IMG/VR virus record: IMGVR_UViG_3300028393_000068
Coordinates: 1-61,582 of that record
DNA length: 61,582 nucleotides
Source: a virus
Direction: 5' to 3' (one strand)
A program made the translations under genes and the position numbers. Below, piece by piece: positions 1 to 8,095 of the stretch (its first letter is position 1; every line of letters starts with the position of its first letter). A model generated the notes under the pieces. It was not told where the DNA came from. It was given only the letters and a program-made list of their open reading frames with translations, and ran no database searches.

Positions 1-137
1 AAAATGACTCGCCCCAACTTATCCTGCTCGACGCTTTTAAAGATCGTATGGCTTTCCCTGAGCTTAAGGTGGTGGCGCTTAAGCAATACAAAGAGTGGGA
101 ACCTGATGCGTTCATTGTGGAGAAAAAAGCGTCCGGG
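1..137. repeat. Terminal redundancy, left copy (circular closure)
   Basis: Bases 1-137 match 61446-61582 in the same orientation at 136 of 137 positions. The only difference is A at 127 versus C at 61572. Joining the ends restores one uninterrupted terL frame, so this is either assembly overlap of a circular molecule or a short direct terminal repeat. The length and the interruption of a gene favour assembly overlap of a circularly permuted or circular genome. Confidence 0.9.
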
Positions 138-455
138 GGGCCGTTGATTCAGGAACTCAGGGCGTTGGGAATCCCAGTCCAAGAGTTCTCCCCAAGCAGG
201 GGCAACGACAAGATGGTGCGTGTCAATGCGGTTGCGGATTTATTTAGCAGTGGTAAAGTCTGGGCACCTGACACACGCTGGGCACGGGAAGTGATTGAAG
301 AGGTGGCCGCGTTCCCAGTTGGGGAGCACGACGATTACGTGGACACGACAACACAGGCGCTGCTACGCTTTAGGCAAGGCGGCTTTATCAGTTTAGACAC
401 AGACGAGAAAGATGACCTCGAAATCTTTCGCCGTAGGAAAACCGAATACTACTAG
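1..455 (+). CDS. terL: Terminase large subunit, C-terminal part (continues from the right end)
   Basis: This is the 3' part of terL; the 5' part is at 60359-61582. With the ends joined at 61445/1 the gene is 1542 nt (513 codons plus stop) and stays in frame. This portion holds the end of the RNase-H-fold nuclease domain that cuts concatemeric DNA during packaging. It carries the conserved stretch FIVEK-x-ASG, and an acidic HDDYVD near the C-terminus is the expected position of the last metal-binding aspartates. Codon 126-128 reads AAG (Lys) here but ACA-type Thr in the right-end copy. Thr is closer to what I expect in this family, so the left copy may carry an error or a population variant. 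The portal gene follows 8 bp later. Confidence 0.93.
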   Translation, partial: NDSPQLILLDAFKDRMAFPELKVVALKQYKEWEPDAFIVEKKASGGPLIQELRALGIPVQEFSPSRGNDKMVRVNAVADLFSSGKVWAPDTRWAREVIEEVAAFPVGEHDDYVDTTTQALLRFRQGGFISLDTDEKDDLEIFRRRKTEYY

Positions 456-463
456 GAACACAC

Positions 464-2962
464 ATGGCAACGAACATCGACAAAGCGCTGTACCAACAAC
501 CAATGGGCATTGATGCGCTTGGTGAACAAGAGTCTCCCCTTGAGATTGAGATTGTTGATCCCGAAGAAGTCACGATTGGCGTGGACGGAATGGAGATCAC
601 CCTCAAGCCCGGAGAGGGCGACGATGAAGAAGGTTTTGATGATAACTTGGCCGAGTACATAAAAGACGGTGCTTTGCAGTCGCTTGCGGGTGACTTGGTG
701 TCTGACATTGACAACGACAAGAATGGCCGCAAGGATTGGGAGAAGACGTACGTTGATGGCCTGAAGTTGTTGGGCTTGCAAATAGAAGAACGCACCGAAC
801 CTTGGAACGGCGCATGCGGTGTGTTCCACCCCATGATTACTGAGGCAGTCGTCAGGTTCCAAGCTGAAACAATTACTGAGACTTTCCCAGCCCAAGGGCC
901 TGTGCGTAGCAAACTCATTGGCAAAGAAACGCCAGAGATGAAAGAAGTTGCGTCTAACGTCGAAGATGACATGAACTACGAGTTGACGGAAGTCATGACG
1001 GAGTACCGCGGTGAACACGAACGCATGCTCTGGTCATTGCCAGCCACAGGCTCAGCGTTTAAGAAAGTGTACTACGACCCCAATTTGGGACGTCAGGTGT
1101 CGATGTTTATTCCTGCGGAAGATATGTATCTGCCGTACGGCACAACGGATATGGATACTTGCTACCGCATTACGCACGTTATGCGCAAGACCAAGAACGA
1201 GATCATTAAGTTACAGCAAGTAGGCTTTTACCTTGACATTGAGTTGCCTGACTCACCAAAAGACTTGACTGACATTCAGAAAGCCAAGGACAAAGAGACT
1301 GGCTTTAGTGACTTGAATGACGATCGCTACACGCTGTATGAGTGCCATGTAGATTTGAACCTTGAAGGTTACGAAGACGAAGACGATTCTGGCGAAGAGA
1401 CCGGCATCATGTTGCCATACGTTGTCACGTTGATTAAAGGCTCCAATGACATCCTGTCAATCCGCCGCAACTGGAAGGAAGAAGATGACCTCAGACTCAA
1501 GCGCCAGCACTTCGTTCACTACCAATATATCCCGGGTTTTGGAGCTTACGGCTTCGGGCTTTTCCACCTTATCGGAGGCTTTGCTAAATCCGCTACATCC
1601 CTCATGCGACAACTTGTCGATGCCGGAACACTCAGCAACTTGCCCGGCGGACTCAAGACACGGGGCCTGCGAATCAAAGGTGACGACACACCAATCGCAC
1701 CCGGAGAGTTCCGTGATGTAGACGTAGGTTCGGGCACGATCCGTGACAACATCTTGCCCCTGCCATACAAGGAGCCAAGCCAGACGTTGTTCAACTTGAT
1801 GCAGACCATCGTTGACGAAGGCAGGCGTTTTGCCGCGACTGCTGACATGAAGGTGTCTGACATGAGCGCTAATGCGCCAGTGGGCACAACGCTTGCGCTC
1901 TTAGAACGTCAGTTGAAAGTAATGACGGCTGTTCAGGCTCGTGTGCACTTTGCACTCAAGCAAGAGTTCAAACTTTTAAAGAACATCATCCGTGATTACA
2001 CAGACGCTGACTACACATACACACCCGAGTACGGCACTCGCAAAGCTAAGAAAGCCGACTATGACTTGGTGGACGTGATCCCCGTGTCAGACCCCAACGC
2101 TGCGACCATGTCTCAGCGCGTTATTCAATATCAAGCCGTCATTCAGATGGCGCAGATGGCTCCGGACATTTACAACTTGCCCGAGTTACACCGCGGTATG
2201 TTGAACGTGTTGGGCATTAAGAACGCTGAGAAGCTCGTGCCAATTGAGGAAGATCAAAAACCGACCGACCCAGTGCAGGAGAATCAGAACGCACTCAAGG
2301 GTAAACCAATCAAGGCGTTTTTACACCAAGACCATCAGGCGCATATCCAAGTACACATGATGCTACTGCAAGACCCAATGATGCAACAGTTTATTGGCCA
2401 GAACCCACAAGCTCCTAAGATCATGGGCGCAATTACGGCTCACATTGCAGAGCACGTTGGTTACCAGATGCGCCAGCAGATCGAGCAGCAGTTGGGTATG
2501 CCGTTGCCTCCCGAGGGCGAAAAGTTGCCGCCACAAATTGAGATTGCGTTGTCCGGCATGATGGCTCAAGCGGCACAACAGGTAATGATGCAGAACCAAG
2601 CCAAGGCTGCACAACAGCAAGCACAGCAACAAATGCAAGACCCGATCATGCAAATGCAGATGCAAGAACTCCAACTCAAGGGCCAAGAGCTAGAGTTGAA
2701 GAAACAGAAGATCATGATGGACGCTGCTGCCAAGGCAGATGCTCAGCAGTTACGAGAGCAAGAAGTCAGCGGCAAACTGGAGTTGGAAGCTCTTCGCACA
2801 GGTGCGCAAATCAAAGAGAGCGAATTCAAGCAACAGTTCGAACAAGAACGTACCGGCCTCCAAATGGGCGCTGACATTGCAAAGAGTAAAGCCCAGATGG
2901 ATTTACAAGCGCGTACTGTTGCGCTCCAAAATAGCAGCAAACAACGTGAGCCCAAATCATGA
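464..2962 (+). CDS. Portal protein
   Basis: The portal forms the dodecameric ring at the capsid vertex through which DNA is packaged and ejected. At 832 residues it has the length of large podovirus-type portals. The N-terminal 100 residues are acidic. The central region has the phage-portal stretch around GFGAYGFGLFHLIGG (about residues 360-375), followed by LMRQLVDAGTLSNLPGG, which matches the stem/wing region of related portals. The last 200 residues are rich in Gln, Met and Lys and predicted to be helical coiled coil (QMQMQELQLKGQELELKKQK), like the barrel extension of P22-type portals. Position directly after terL supports the call. Its stop overlaps the next start (ATGA). Confidence 0.88.
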   Translation: MATNIDKALYQQPMGIDALGEQESPLEIEIVDPEEVTIGVDGMEITLKPGEGDDEEGFDDNLAEYIKDGALQSLAGDLVSDIDNDKNGRKDWEKTYVDGLKLLGLQIEERTEPWNGACGVFHPMITEAVVRFQAETITETFPAQGPVRSKLIGKETPEMKEVASNVEDDMNYELTEVMTEYRGEHERMLWSLPATGSAFKKVYYDPNLGRQVSMFIPAEDMYLPYGTTDMDTCYRITHVMRKTKNEIIKLQQVGFYLDIELPDSPKDLTDIQKAKDKETGFSDLNDDRYTLYECHVDLNLEGYEDEDDSGEETGIMLPYVVTLIKGSNDILSIRRNWKEEDDLRLKRQHFVHYQYIPGFGAYGFGLFHLIGGFAKSATSLMRQLVDAGTLSNLPGGLKTRGLRIKGDDTPIAPGEFRDVDVGSGTIRDNILPLPYKEPSQTLFNLMQTIVDEGRRFAATADMKVSDMSANAPVGTTLALLERQLKVMTAVQARVHFALKQEFKLLKNIIRDYTDADYTYTPEYGTRKAKKADYDLVDVIPVSDPNAATMSQRVIQYQAVIQMAQMAPDIYNLPELHRGMLNVLGIKNAEKLVPIEEDQKPTDPVQENQNALKGKPIKAFLHQDHQAHIQVHMMLLQDPMMQQFIGQNPQAPKIMGAITAHIAEHVGYQMRQQIEQQLGMPLPPEGEKLPPQIEIALSGMMAQAAQQVMMQNQAKAAQQQAQQQMQDPIMQMQMQELQLKGQELELKKQKIMMDAAAKADAQQLREQEVSGKLELEALRTGAQIKESEFKQQFEQERTGLQMGADIAKSKAQMDLQARTVALQNSSKQREPKS

Positions 2963-3153
2963 TTCAAGACTTCGTACGCGTATTACGTGAAAAGATACGC
3001 ACTGACATGAACAACTATGCTGATGACTTGGCTGGTGGTTCGTGCCGTACTTTTGAAGAGTACCAAAAACTCTGCGGGATTATTCAGGGTCTAGCCCTCG
3101 CAGAGCGTTATCTACTTGACCTTGCACAGAAAGTTGAAGAATCTAATGAGTGA
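2959..3153 (+). CDS. Small hypothetical protein between portal and co-chaperonin
   Basis: The 64-residue product is soluble and mostly helical (MIQDFVRVLREKIRT...). It starts in an ATGA overlap with the portal stop and ends 8 bp inside the next gene, so all three are translationally coupled. Similar short proteins sit behind the portal gene in other aquatic phages, but I know no function. No signal peptide, membrane segment or cysteine cluster is visible. Confidence 0.75.
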   Translation: MIQDFVRVLREKIRTDMNNYADDLAGGSCRTFEEYQKLCGIIQGLALAERYLLDLAQKVEESNE

Positions 3154-3583
3154 CATTGATTTATCCCCCGGTGCTTTTGCACTGCCTGAACCCATCCAGC
3201 CTCTGGATGCACCTGAAACCGAAGCTAACGACGAGTTGAAGGCCACGCAACTTCCCTTGCCCACAGGTTGGAAAATTCTTTGCGCGGTACCCGACATTTC
3301 TGAACGAGTGGATGGTACAAGTCTGGACTTAGTCCGGCCTATTGAAAGCATGCGCCAAGAAGAAACTGCAACCACTGTGTTGTTTGTTTTAAAAGTTGGC
3401 TCCGATGCGTACAACGACACCGCCAAGTTTCCCAACGGAGCATGGTGCAAAGAGGGTGACTTCGTGTTAGTACGTACTTACTCCGGTACAAGATTTAAGA
3501 TTTTTGGCAAGGAGTTCCGTCTCATCAACGACGACCAAGTTGATGCTGTTGTGCAAGACCCTCGCGGCCTGACCCGCGCTTGA
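3146..3583 (+). CDS. GroES-like co-chaperonin (Cpn10 fold)
   Basis: A 145-residue protein whose C-terminal 110 residues align by eye with GroES. The first strand is GWKILCAVPDISE, a divergent mobile-loop region lies around VRPIESMRQEE, and VGD-like WCKEGDFVLVRTYSGTRF and FRLINDDQVDAVV follow (GroES has KVGDIVIF...EVLIMSESDILAIV). GroES caps GroEL; phage versions such as T4 gp31 replace it so the host chaperonin can fold the capsid protein. An N-terminal extension of about 35 acidic residues is not part of the fold. I chose ATG 3146, overlapping the previous gene by 8 bp, over an upstream ATG at 3116. The location just before scaffold and capsid genes fits a role in capsid folding. Functional activity is inferred. 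Confidence 0.7.
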   Translation: MSDIDLSPGAFALPEPIQPLDAPETEANDELKATQLPLPTGWKILCAVPDISERVDGTSLDLVRPIESMRQEETATTVLFVLKVGSDAYNDTAKFPNGAWCKEGDFVLVRTYSGTRFKIFGKEFRLINDDQVDAVVQDPRGLTRA

Positions 3584-3593
3584 AAGGAATAAT

Positions 3594-4544
3594 ATGGCTG
3601 AATCGTACAAGTTCCCCGACGAAGTTGAGGACAAAAAAACTGCCGACGTTGAGTTTGAAATAGAAGGCGAAGGCGAAGTAGAGATTGAAATCGAAGACGA
3701 TACGCCCGAGCATGACAGGGGCCGTAAGCCCTTAGATCGTGAAGTGCTTGATCCAACCGAAGAAGAAATTGAGTCCTATTCCGACAAAGTCAAGGGACGC
3801 ATTAAAGAGTTGACCCATGCCCGTCACGACGAGCGCCGTGTCAAAGAAGCTACGATGCGTGAAAAGCAAGAGCTTGAGCGTCTTACACAACAGTTGATTG
3901 ACGAGAATAAACGTCTCAAACAAAACGTCTACACAGGACAAGAAGCCATCATTGAGGGAGCCAAAGGCAAGGCCGAATTTGAGTTGGATAAAGCCCGTGG
4001 CAAACTGAAAGCTGCACAGGAAGCTTTTGATAACGATGCCATCATTGCCGCTCATGAAGAGGTGATGGATGCAAAGATTCGCGCAGAACAAGTAAAAAAT
4101 TATCGTCCTACCCCTTTACAAGAAGAAAACTTTGAGGTACAAACTACTCAAACCCAACCCCAAAAGGTTGAACCGGACGAAAAAACTCTGCGCTGGCAGG
4201 CAAAAAACCAGTGGTTCGGACAGCAAGGGTTTGAAGAATACACCAGCTACGCACTAGGGCTGCATCAGAAACTAGTCACAAACGGAGTGGATCCCCGCTC
4301 TGCTGAATATTTCGACCAAATTGATGGTCGCATGAAGTCAACTTTTCCGGATTTATTCGGGCAAGCAAATGACAAGCCAAGGTCTGGTGAGGTTCAAAAA
4401 CGACCTACGACAGTGGTTGCCTCTGTATCTCGTTCTACGAGTGCAGGAAAAATTAAGCTAACTCAAACGCAAGTAGCGTTAGCGAAAAAATTTGGTTTAA
4501 CCCCGCAGCAATATGCTGTTCAAGTAGCAAAGTTGGAGAATTAA
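3594..4544 (+). CDS. Capsid scaffolding protein (probable)
   Basis: The 316-residue protein is very acidic at its N-terminus (EIEGEGEVEIEIEDD). A long charged coiled coil follows (about residues 60-150, with DERRVKEATMREKQELERL), and the C-terminus is basic (KIKLTQTQVALAKKFGLT). This acidic, helical, basic-tail layout is typical of scaffolds that direct capsid assembly and leave before or during packaging. It lies between portal and capsid genes, where scaffolds normally sit. A good Shine-Dalgarno (AAAGGAATAAT) precedes ATG 3594. No protease motif is seen, so maturation would be non-proteolytic or use another enzyme. Confidence 0.75.
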   Translation: MAESYKFPDEVEDKKTADVEFEIEGEGEVEIEIEDDTPEHDRGRKPLDREVLDPTEEEIESYSDKVKGRIKELTHARHDERRVKEATMREKQELERLTQQLIDENKRLKQNVYTGQEAIIEGAKGKAEFELDKARGKLKAAQEAFDNDAIIAAHEEVMDAKIRAEQVKNYRPTPLQEENFEVQTTQTQPQKVEPDEKTLRWQAKNQWFGQQGFEEYTSYALGLHQKLVTNGVDPRSAEYFDQIDGRMKSTFPDLFGQANDKPRSGEVQKRPTTVVASVSRSTSAGKIKLTQTQVALAKKFGLTPQQYAVQVAKLEN

Positions 4545-4545
4545 G

Positions 4546-5004
4546 ATGGCTGAAACTAATGACCGCTCAAATCGTGACAGTAAGTCACGCGATAAATCTG
4601 CTCGTTCGGTATATGTACCCCCGAGCAACCTGCCCGATCCGACACCTGATCCTGATTACATGTTCCGCTGGATTGCGACGCATGTGCTAGGTCAGCCGTT
4701 ATCCAACAACGTGTCTTTACAGATGCGCGATGGATACGAGCCGGTGAAAGCAGTGGATCATCCAGAATTGGCTTTGTTTGGCAACAACGCAAACGGCAAT
4801 GTGGAAATTGGTGGGCTGATGCTTTGCAAGGCTCCCAAGGAACGCATCCAAGCACGCGCTGATTACTATGCCAACCAATCCCAAAACCAGATGGATTCAG
4901 TTGACAATCATTTCATGCGAAATAACGACCCTCGGATGCCCTTGTTTGCTGACCGCAAGTCAACAACAAGTCGCGGAACAGGATTTGGTTCTGGTTCTAA
5001 ATAA
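4546..5004 (+). CDS. Conserved phage hypothetical protein before capsid genes
   Basis: A 152-residue protein with a Ser/Arg/Lys-rich N-terminus (residues 1-20) and a more ordered middle (FRWIATHVLGQPLSNN, VEIGGLMLCKAPKERI). The C-terminal tail is Ser/Gly-rich. It starts 1 bp after the scaffold stop, so it is in the same translational unit. Proteins of this type occur next to the scaffold in uncultured aquatic phages and are probably virion or assembly components, but no function is known to me. Confidence 0.7.
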   Translation: MAETNDRSNRDSKSRDKSARSVYVPPSNLPDPTPDPDYMFRWIATHVLGQPLSNNVSLQMRDGYEPVKAVDHPELALFGNNANGNVEIGGLMLCKAPKERIQARADYYANQSQNQMDSVDNHFMRNNDPRMPLFADRKSTTSRGTGFGSGSK

Positions 5005-5019
5005 TTTATAGGAGTCTTT

Positions 5020-5844
5020 ATGGCTTATCCGGTTATTGATGCCCCTTACGGGCTAAAACCGATCAACTTGATCGGAGGTCAGGTCTTTGCGGGTTCTACT
5101 CGTGAATATCCGATCACTAACGGTTACTCTACAAACATTTTCTACGGTGATTACGTAGGTTTGTCTCGTGGTGAAATCGTTCGTTTGTCTGTGTCTACTG
5201 GCACAGCAGGCAATCAAACAGGTGTCTTCTTAGGATGCCGTTTTACAAACCCTGTCACTAAACAATTGACTTTCTCGCAATACTGGCCCGCATCTACTGC
5301 GGCTGGCGATGCAGTAGCCATTGTCAGTGATGATCCTGATGCCGTCTTTAAGGTTGCGGTTTGCTCTGCAACTACTGCTATTGCTTCTGGTGCCCGTGCA
5401 ATGATTGGTCAAAACTTGGGCATGATTAACAACACAGGTAGCACTGCAACTGGCGACTCTAAGAACGCAGCATTGGCTCCCAGTGCAACACCTGCTACTA
5501 CATCATCTTTGCCCGTTCGCGTGCTTGGCTTGGTGCCTGATACGGCTGTTTCGCTTGGAACTGTGACGTATACCAGCATTTCTACCGCTACTGTTACATG
5601 CTCGGCTTTGCCAAGCGCGTTAGTTGTTGGTACTGACGTTGGTTCGCTGGATTCAAACGGTCAATACGTTTCTTCTGGTTCTTTTGTTACCACCGCAGCT
5701 GCTGCCGGTGCTACATCGTTTGTTATGAACCAAGCTCCTGTTGCTACATTGAACACTACTATTGTGTTGATGCAGTACCCTGAGATTCTGGTCAAAATCA
5801 ACTTTGGCCAGCATCAGTATTATGCTGGCACCAGCATTGCTTAA
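5020..5844 (+). CDS. Virion structural protein, possible capsid decoration protein
   Basis: A 274-residue, beta-rich, Ser/Thr/Ala-rich protein with few charges, beginning MAYPVIDAPYGLKPINLIGG. The N-terminal half resembles the short structural proteins that sit between scaffold and major capsid protein in related phages. The C-terminal half (about residues 180-250) looks like an Ig-like or head-fibre type beta domain. A GGAG ribosome site precedes ATG 5020. Its stop lies 9 bp from the major capsid start, suggesting equimolar synthesis. The decoration role is inferred from position and composition. Confidence 0.65.
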   Translation: MAYPVIDAPYGLKPINLIGGQVFAGSTREYPITNGYSTNIFYGDYVGLSRGEIVRLSVSTGTAGNQTGVFLGCRFTNPVTKQLTFSQYWPASTAAGDAVAIVSDDPDAVFKVAVCSATTAIASGARAMIGQNLGMINNTGSTATGDSKNAALAPSATPATTSSLPVRVLGLVPDTAVSLGTVTYTSISTATVTCSALPSALVVGTDVGSLDSNGQYVSSGSFVTTAAAAGATSFVMNQAPVATLNTTIVLMQYPEILVKINFGQHQYYAGTSIA

Positions 5845-5855
5845 GGAGCTAAATC

Positions 5856-6767
5856 ATGGCTATTTCACGCGCACAACTACTTAAAGAACTGCTCCCGGGC
5901 CTCAACGCCTTGTTTGGCTTGCAGTACGCTACTTACGGCGAAGAGCACAAAGAACTCTACGAAACAGAGAAATCTGAGCGTAGCTTCGAAGAAGAGACAA
6001 AACTGTCTGGCTTCTCTGCTGCTCCAGTCAAGAACGAGGGTTCAGCCATTGCTTATGACAATGCGCAAGAAGCGTTCACGGCTCGCTACAACCACGAAAC
6101 CATTGCCTTGGGTTTCTCAATCACTGAAGAAGCGGTTGAAGATAACTTGTACGACAGCTTGTCTGCTCGCTACACCAAGGGCTTGGCTCGTGCTATGGCC
6201 TACACCAAGCAGGTTAAAGCTGCATCCGTCTTAAACAACGGTTTCAGCGCAGCCTATGTTGGTGGCGATGGTGTTGCTCTGTTCTCTACAGCGCACCCAT
6301 TAGTGTCTGGTGGCACTAACAGCAACCGTCCTTCAACCAATGCTGACTTGAATGAAACATCGTTGGAAAACGCTGTGATTCAGATCGCCGCTTGGACTGA
6401 TGAGCGTGGCCTGTTGATCGCCGCTAAGCCTAAGAAATTGATTGTGCCTCCAGCACTTCAGTTCGTTGCTACTCGTTTGCTCGAAACCAGCCTCCGTGTT
6501 GGTACAACAGACAACGACATCAACGCATTGAAGAACAACGGTTCAATCCCTGATGGCTACACAATCAACCACTACCTGACCGACACAAACGGCTGGTTCT
6601 TGACAACTGACGTACCTAACGGCTTGAAGCACTTCGAGCGTATGGCGTTGTCCACATCTATGGATGGTGACTTCGACACAGGTAACGTTCGTTACAAGGC
6701 CCGTGAGCGTTATTCGTTTGGCTGGTCTGATCCATTGGGCGTCTTTGGATCACCCGGTTCGACCTAA
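5856..6767 (+). CDS. Major capsid protein
   Basis: The 303-residue protein fits an HK97-fold capsid protein. It has an N-terminal arm (KELLPGLNALFGLQYATYGEEH), an E-loop region (KLSGFSAAPVKNEGSAIAYD) and a P-domain helix (TKGLARAMAYTKQVKAASVLN). An A-domain follows with LFSTAHPLVSGGTNSN and IAAKPKKLIVPPALQFVATRLL. The ending RYKARERYSFGWSDP is characteristic of phage capsid proteins with a C-terminal R-x-R-x-x-Y-x-x-G-W-x-x-P motif. There is no evident N-terminal delta domain or prohead-protease gene nearby, consistent with the separate scaffold. A strong terminator follows at 6795-6818, marking the end of the head operon. Confidence 0.9.
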   Translation: MAISRAQLLKELLPGLNALFGLQYATYGEEHKELYETEKSERSFEEETKLSGFSAAPVKNEGSAIAYDNAQEAFTARYNHETIALGFSITEEAVEDNLYDSLSARYTKGLARAMAYTKQVKAASVLNNGFSAAYVGGDGVALFSTAHPLVSGGTNSNRPSTNADLNETSLENAVIQIAAWTDERGLLIAAKPKKLIVPPALQFVATRLLETSLRVGTTDNDINALKNNGSIPDGYTINHYLTDTNGWFLTTDVPNGLKHFERMALSTSMDGDFDTGNVRYKARERYSFGWSDPLGVFGSPGST

Positions 6768-6794
6768 TAAAACAGCCCCACAAGGGTAAGTTTG

Positions 6795-6818
6795 AGGCCA
6801 CCTGCGGGTGGCCTTTTT
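6795..6818 (+). terminator. Rho-independent terminator after the major capsid gene
   Basis: An 8-bp stem AGGCCACC/GGTGGCCT (6795-6802 with 6807-6814) closes a TGCG loop and runs into T5 (6814-6818). It lies 28 bp after the capsid stop and would end the terS-to-capsid transcript. Confidence 0.85.
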
Positions 6819-6841
6819 GTTGTCATAAAGTTAAACTACGA

Positions 6842-6870
6842 TGGACTTGCAGCCGCGGTGGTTGCATAAA
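6842..6870 (+). promoter_or_regulatory. Candidate promoter for the small acidic gene
   Basis: TGGACT (6842-6847) and CATAAA (6865-6870) are spaced by 17 bp. The string ATAAACACAG (6866-6875) recurs at the promoter candidate 7979-8007, which supports a shared signal. It lies directly after the capsid terminator, where a new promoter is expected. Confidence 0.4.
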
Positions 6871-6884
6871 CACAGGGGCACATC

Positions 6885-7124
6885 ATGAAATTTGAAATGG
6901 AATTTGGATACTTTGGTAATAACAAACTTTCTATTGAAACAACTGATTTTGATATGATTCAGATTTTTCAAGAGTTTGTTCAGTTTCAAGAAAACTATGG
7001 CTGGGCGGTTGAGTATGCCGCCGTTGATGAAATTGAAGACGAGTTTGAAGACGAAGACGACACAGAAGAAGAGTTGGATGGCGCTGTAGCTGACGCTGCC
7101 GCAGAAGCTGCTGACAACAAGTAA
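6885..7124 (+). CDS. Small acidic protein of unknown function
   Basis: A 79-residue protein whose last 35 residues are almost entirely Asp/Glu/Ala (DEIEDEFEDEDDTEEELDGA). The N-terminal half is a short ordered segment (FEMEFGYFGNNKLSIE). It has its own promoter candidate and a UUCG-loop terminator, so it is an independent transcription unit between head and accessory genes. Its strong negative charge is reminiscent of DNA-mimic or chaperone-like proteins, but this is speculation. The ATG is preceded by the weak site AGGGGCACATC. Confidence 0.7.
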   Translation: MKFEMEFGYFGNNKLSIETTDFDMIQIFQEFVQFQENYGWAVEYAAVDEIEDEFEDEDDTEEELDGAVADAAAEAADNK

Positions 7125-7126
7125 TA

Positions 7127-7507
7127 CTAGGGGGCTTCGGCCCCCTTCTTCTTTTTAGCTTTTTTAACAAGCCGTTCGTCGTGGTGGTGTATACGGTGGC
7201 AGTTGGCGCAGAGTACAACGCACTTCTTGACTTCTTCCATAGCACGCTTAAAGGCACGGTTTTTTATCAGTTTGTTGACTGACTCTTCTTTTGTACTGCT
7301 GTCTATGTGGTGGAAGTCAAACGTGGCTGGATGGTTTTGCCCACACTTCACGCAAGCTAATGTAGCTTTAAAGCTACGCCACTGATCTTTATACGCCTTG
7401 GCCGAGGCTTTACTTGCCGCAATTACAACCGCTTTATTGTTGGCATAGTACATACTTGCGTACGTTCTTTGTTTAGTTTGCTTAACTTTTGGGTCTTTAT
7501 ACGGCAT
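7127..7507 (-). CDS. HNH endonuclease (probable homing type)
   Basis: A 126-residue basic protein with an HNH core. It has a first zinc knuckle CVKCG, the catalytic FDFHHID (His-His with D two residues on), and a second knuckle LCANCHRIHH. The N-terminus is Lys/Arg-rich, likely DNA-binding. Such free-standing HNH proteins nick DNA and spread as homing genes, though some assist packaging. It lies on the strand opposite to all surrounding late genes and overlaps the acetyltransferase gene by 11 bp, so both arrived or are expressed together. Its last codons (GAEAP, stop) are formed by the hairpin that terminates the converging gene 6885-7124. Confidence 0.85.
   Translation of the reverse strand: MPYKDPKVKQTKQRTYASMYYANNKAVVIAASKASAKAYKDQWRSFKATLACVKCGQNHPATFDFHHIDSSTKEESVNKLIKNRAFKRAMEEVKKCVVLCANCHRIHHHDERLVKKAKKKKGAEAP
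7130..7155 (+). terminator. UUCG-loop terminator shared with the end of the HNH gene
   Basis: GGGGGC-TTCG-GCCCCC (7130-7145) is a perfect 6-bp stem with the very stable UUCG tetraloop. It is followed by the T-rich TTCTTCTTTTT. It terminates the right-going acidic gene while encoding the final residues of the left-going HNH gene. The 19-nt string from 7127 to 7145 recurs at 8584-8602. Confidence 0.8.
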
Positions 7508-7937
7508 GTTTAATCCGATACCGCCAGTACAACGCCGTTTTTAAACCCCAAGGTTGAGATGGCTCAAACATTTTGAAACCTGTAGATATCAAACTGTTAG
7601 CAGATGCGGGGTTTTCGTTGGTGTCAGTGATGACCCAATTCATGCCTAACGTTTTGGCTTTGCGAACCCGCGTTTTAATAAACCTCTTCTGAAGCCCGCG
7701 TCCACGATGAGCGCGTACAACACCTGCCCGACAAAGATACATAGTGTCAGACCAACGACTAGAGGGAACAACACCAGCGAACCCAGCAGCCTCACCGTTC
7801 TGTGTGTAAGCAACATACCAGCATCCTTGTGTGATTGGGTAAATTTTATCGTGGGGAAGACATGCTTTTTGAAGCAACGACAACAACTGCACCACCTCTG
7901 GCTGACGGGTATCAACAGGGACAATGCGGTATTTCAT
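7497..7937 (-). CDS. GNAT-family N-acetyltransferase
   Basis: A 146-residue GNAT fold. Beta4-alpha3 carries the acetyl-CoA pyrophosphate loop in LCRAGVVRAHRGRGLQKR (the R/Q-x-x-G-x-G/A motif as HRGRGL). A downstream strand/helix NWVITDTNENPASANSLIST GF is the motif-B region with the usual NxxSxxLIxxxGF pattern. It would transfer acetyl from acetyl-CoA to an unknown amine; no substrate is indicated. Encoded opposite to the late genes and upstream of the HNH gene with an 11-bp overlap. It is accessory, not virion-like. Confidence 0.82.
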   Translation of the reverse strand: MKYRIVPVDTRQPEVVQLLSLLQKACLPHDKIYPITQGCWYVAYTQNGEAAGFAGVVPSSRWSDTMYLCRAGVVRAHRGRGLQKRFIKTRVRKAKTLGMNWVITDTNENPASANSLISTGFKMFEPSQPWGLKTALYWRYRIKHAV

Positions 7938-7978
7938 GCCCCCATAATGCCGGAGGATTGTGACAAGAAAAATAATTG

Positions 7979-8007
7979 TTGCGCACTTAAAAATACCGTG
8001 ATATAAA
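7979..8007 (+). promoter_or_regulatory. Candidate sigma70-type promoter for right-going genes
   Basis: TTGCGC (7979-7984) and TATAAA (8002-8007) are spaced by 17 bp, with TGA ahead of the -10 box. It restarts right-going transcription after the reversed HNH/GNAT block. ATAAACACAG at 8003-8012 matches 6866-6875. Confidence 0.55.
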
Positions 8008-8095
8008 CACAGTAATCCGGGCTTTCCGGTGCATCAAACAGTCCCGGCTGACGACATACAGATTGATGCACTCCACTTGTATGTAAGGAAATATC

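Noticed and set aside
388-1018. Minus-strand frames opposite the portal gene
   Set aside because: Antisense to a clear portal gene, with no RBS or domain.
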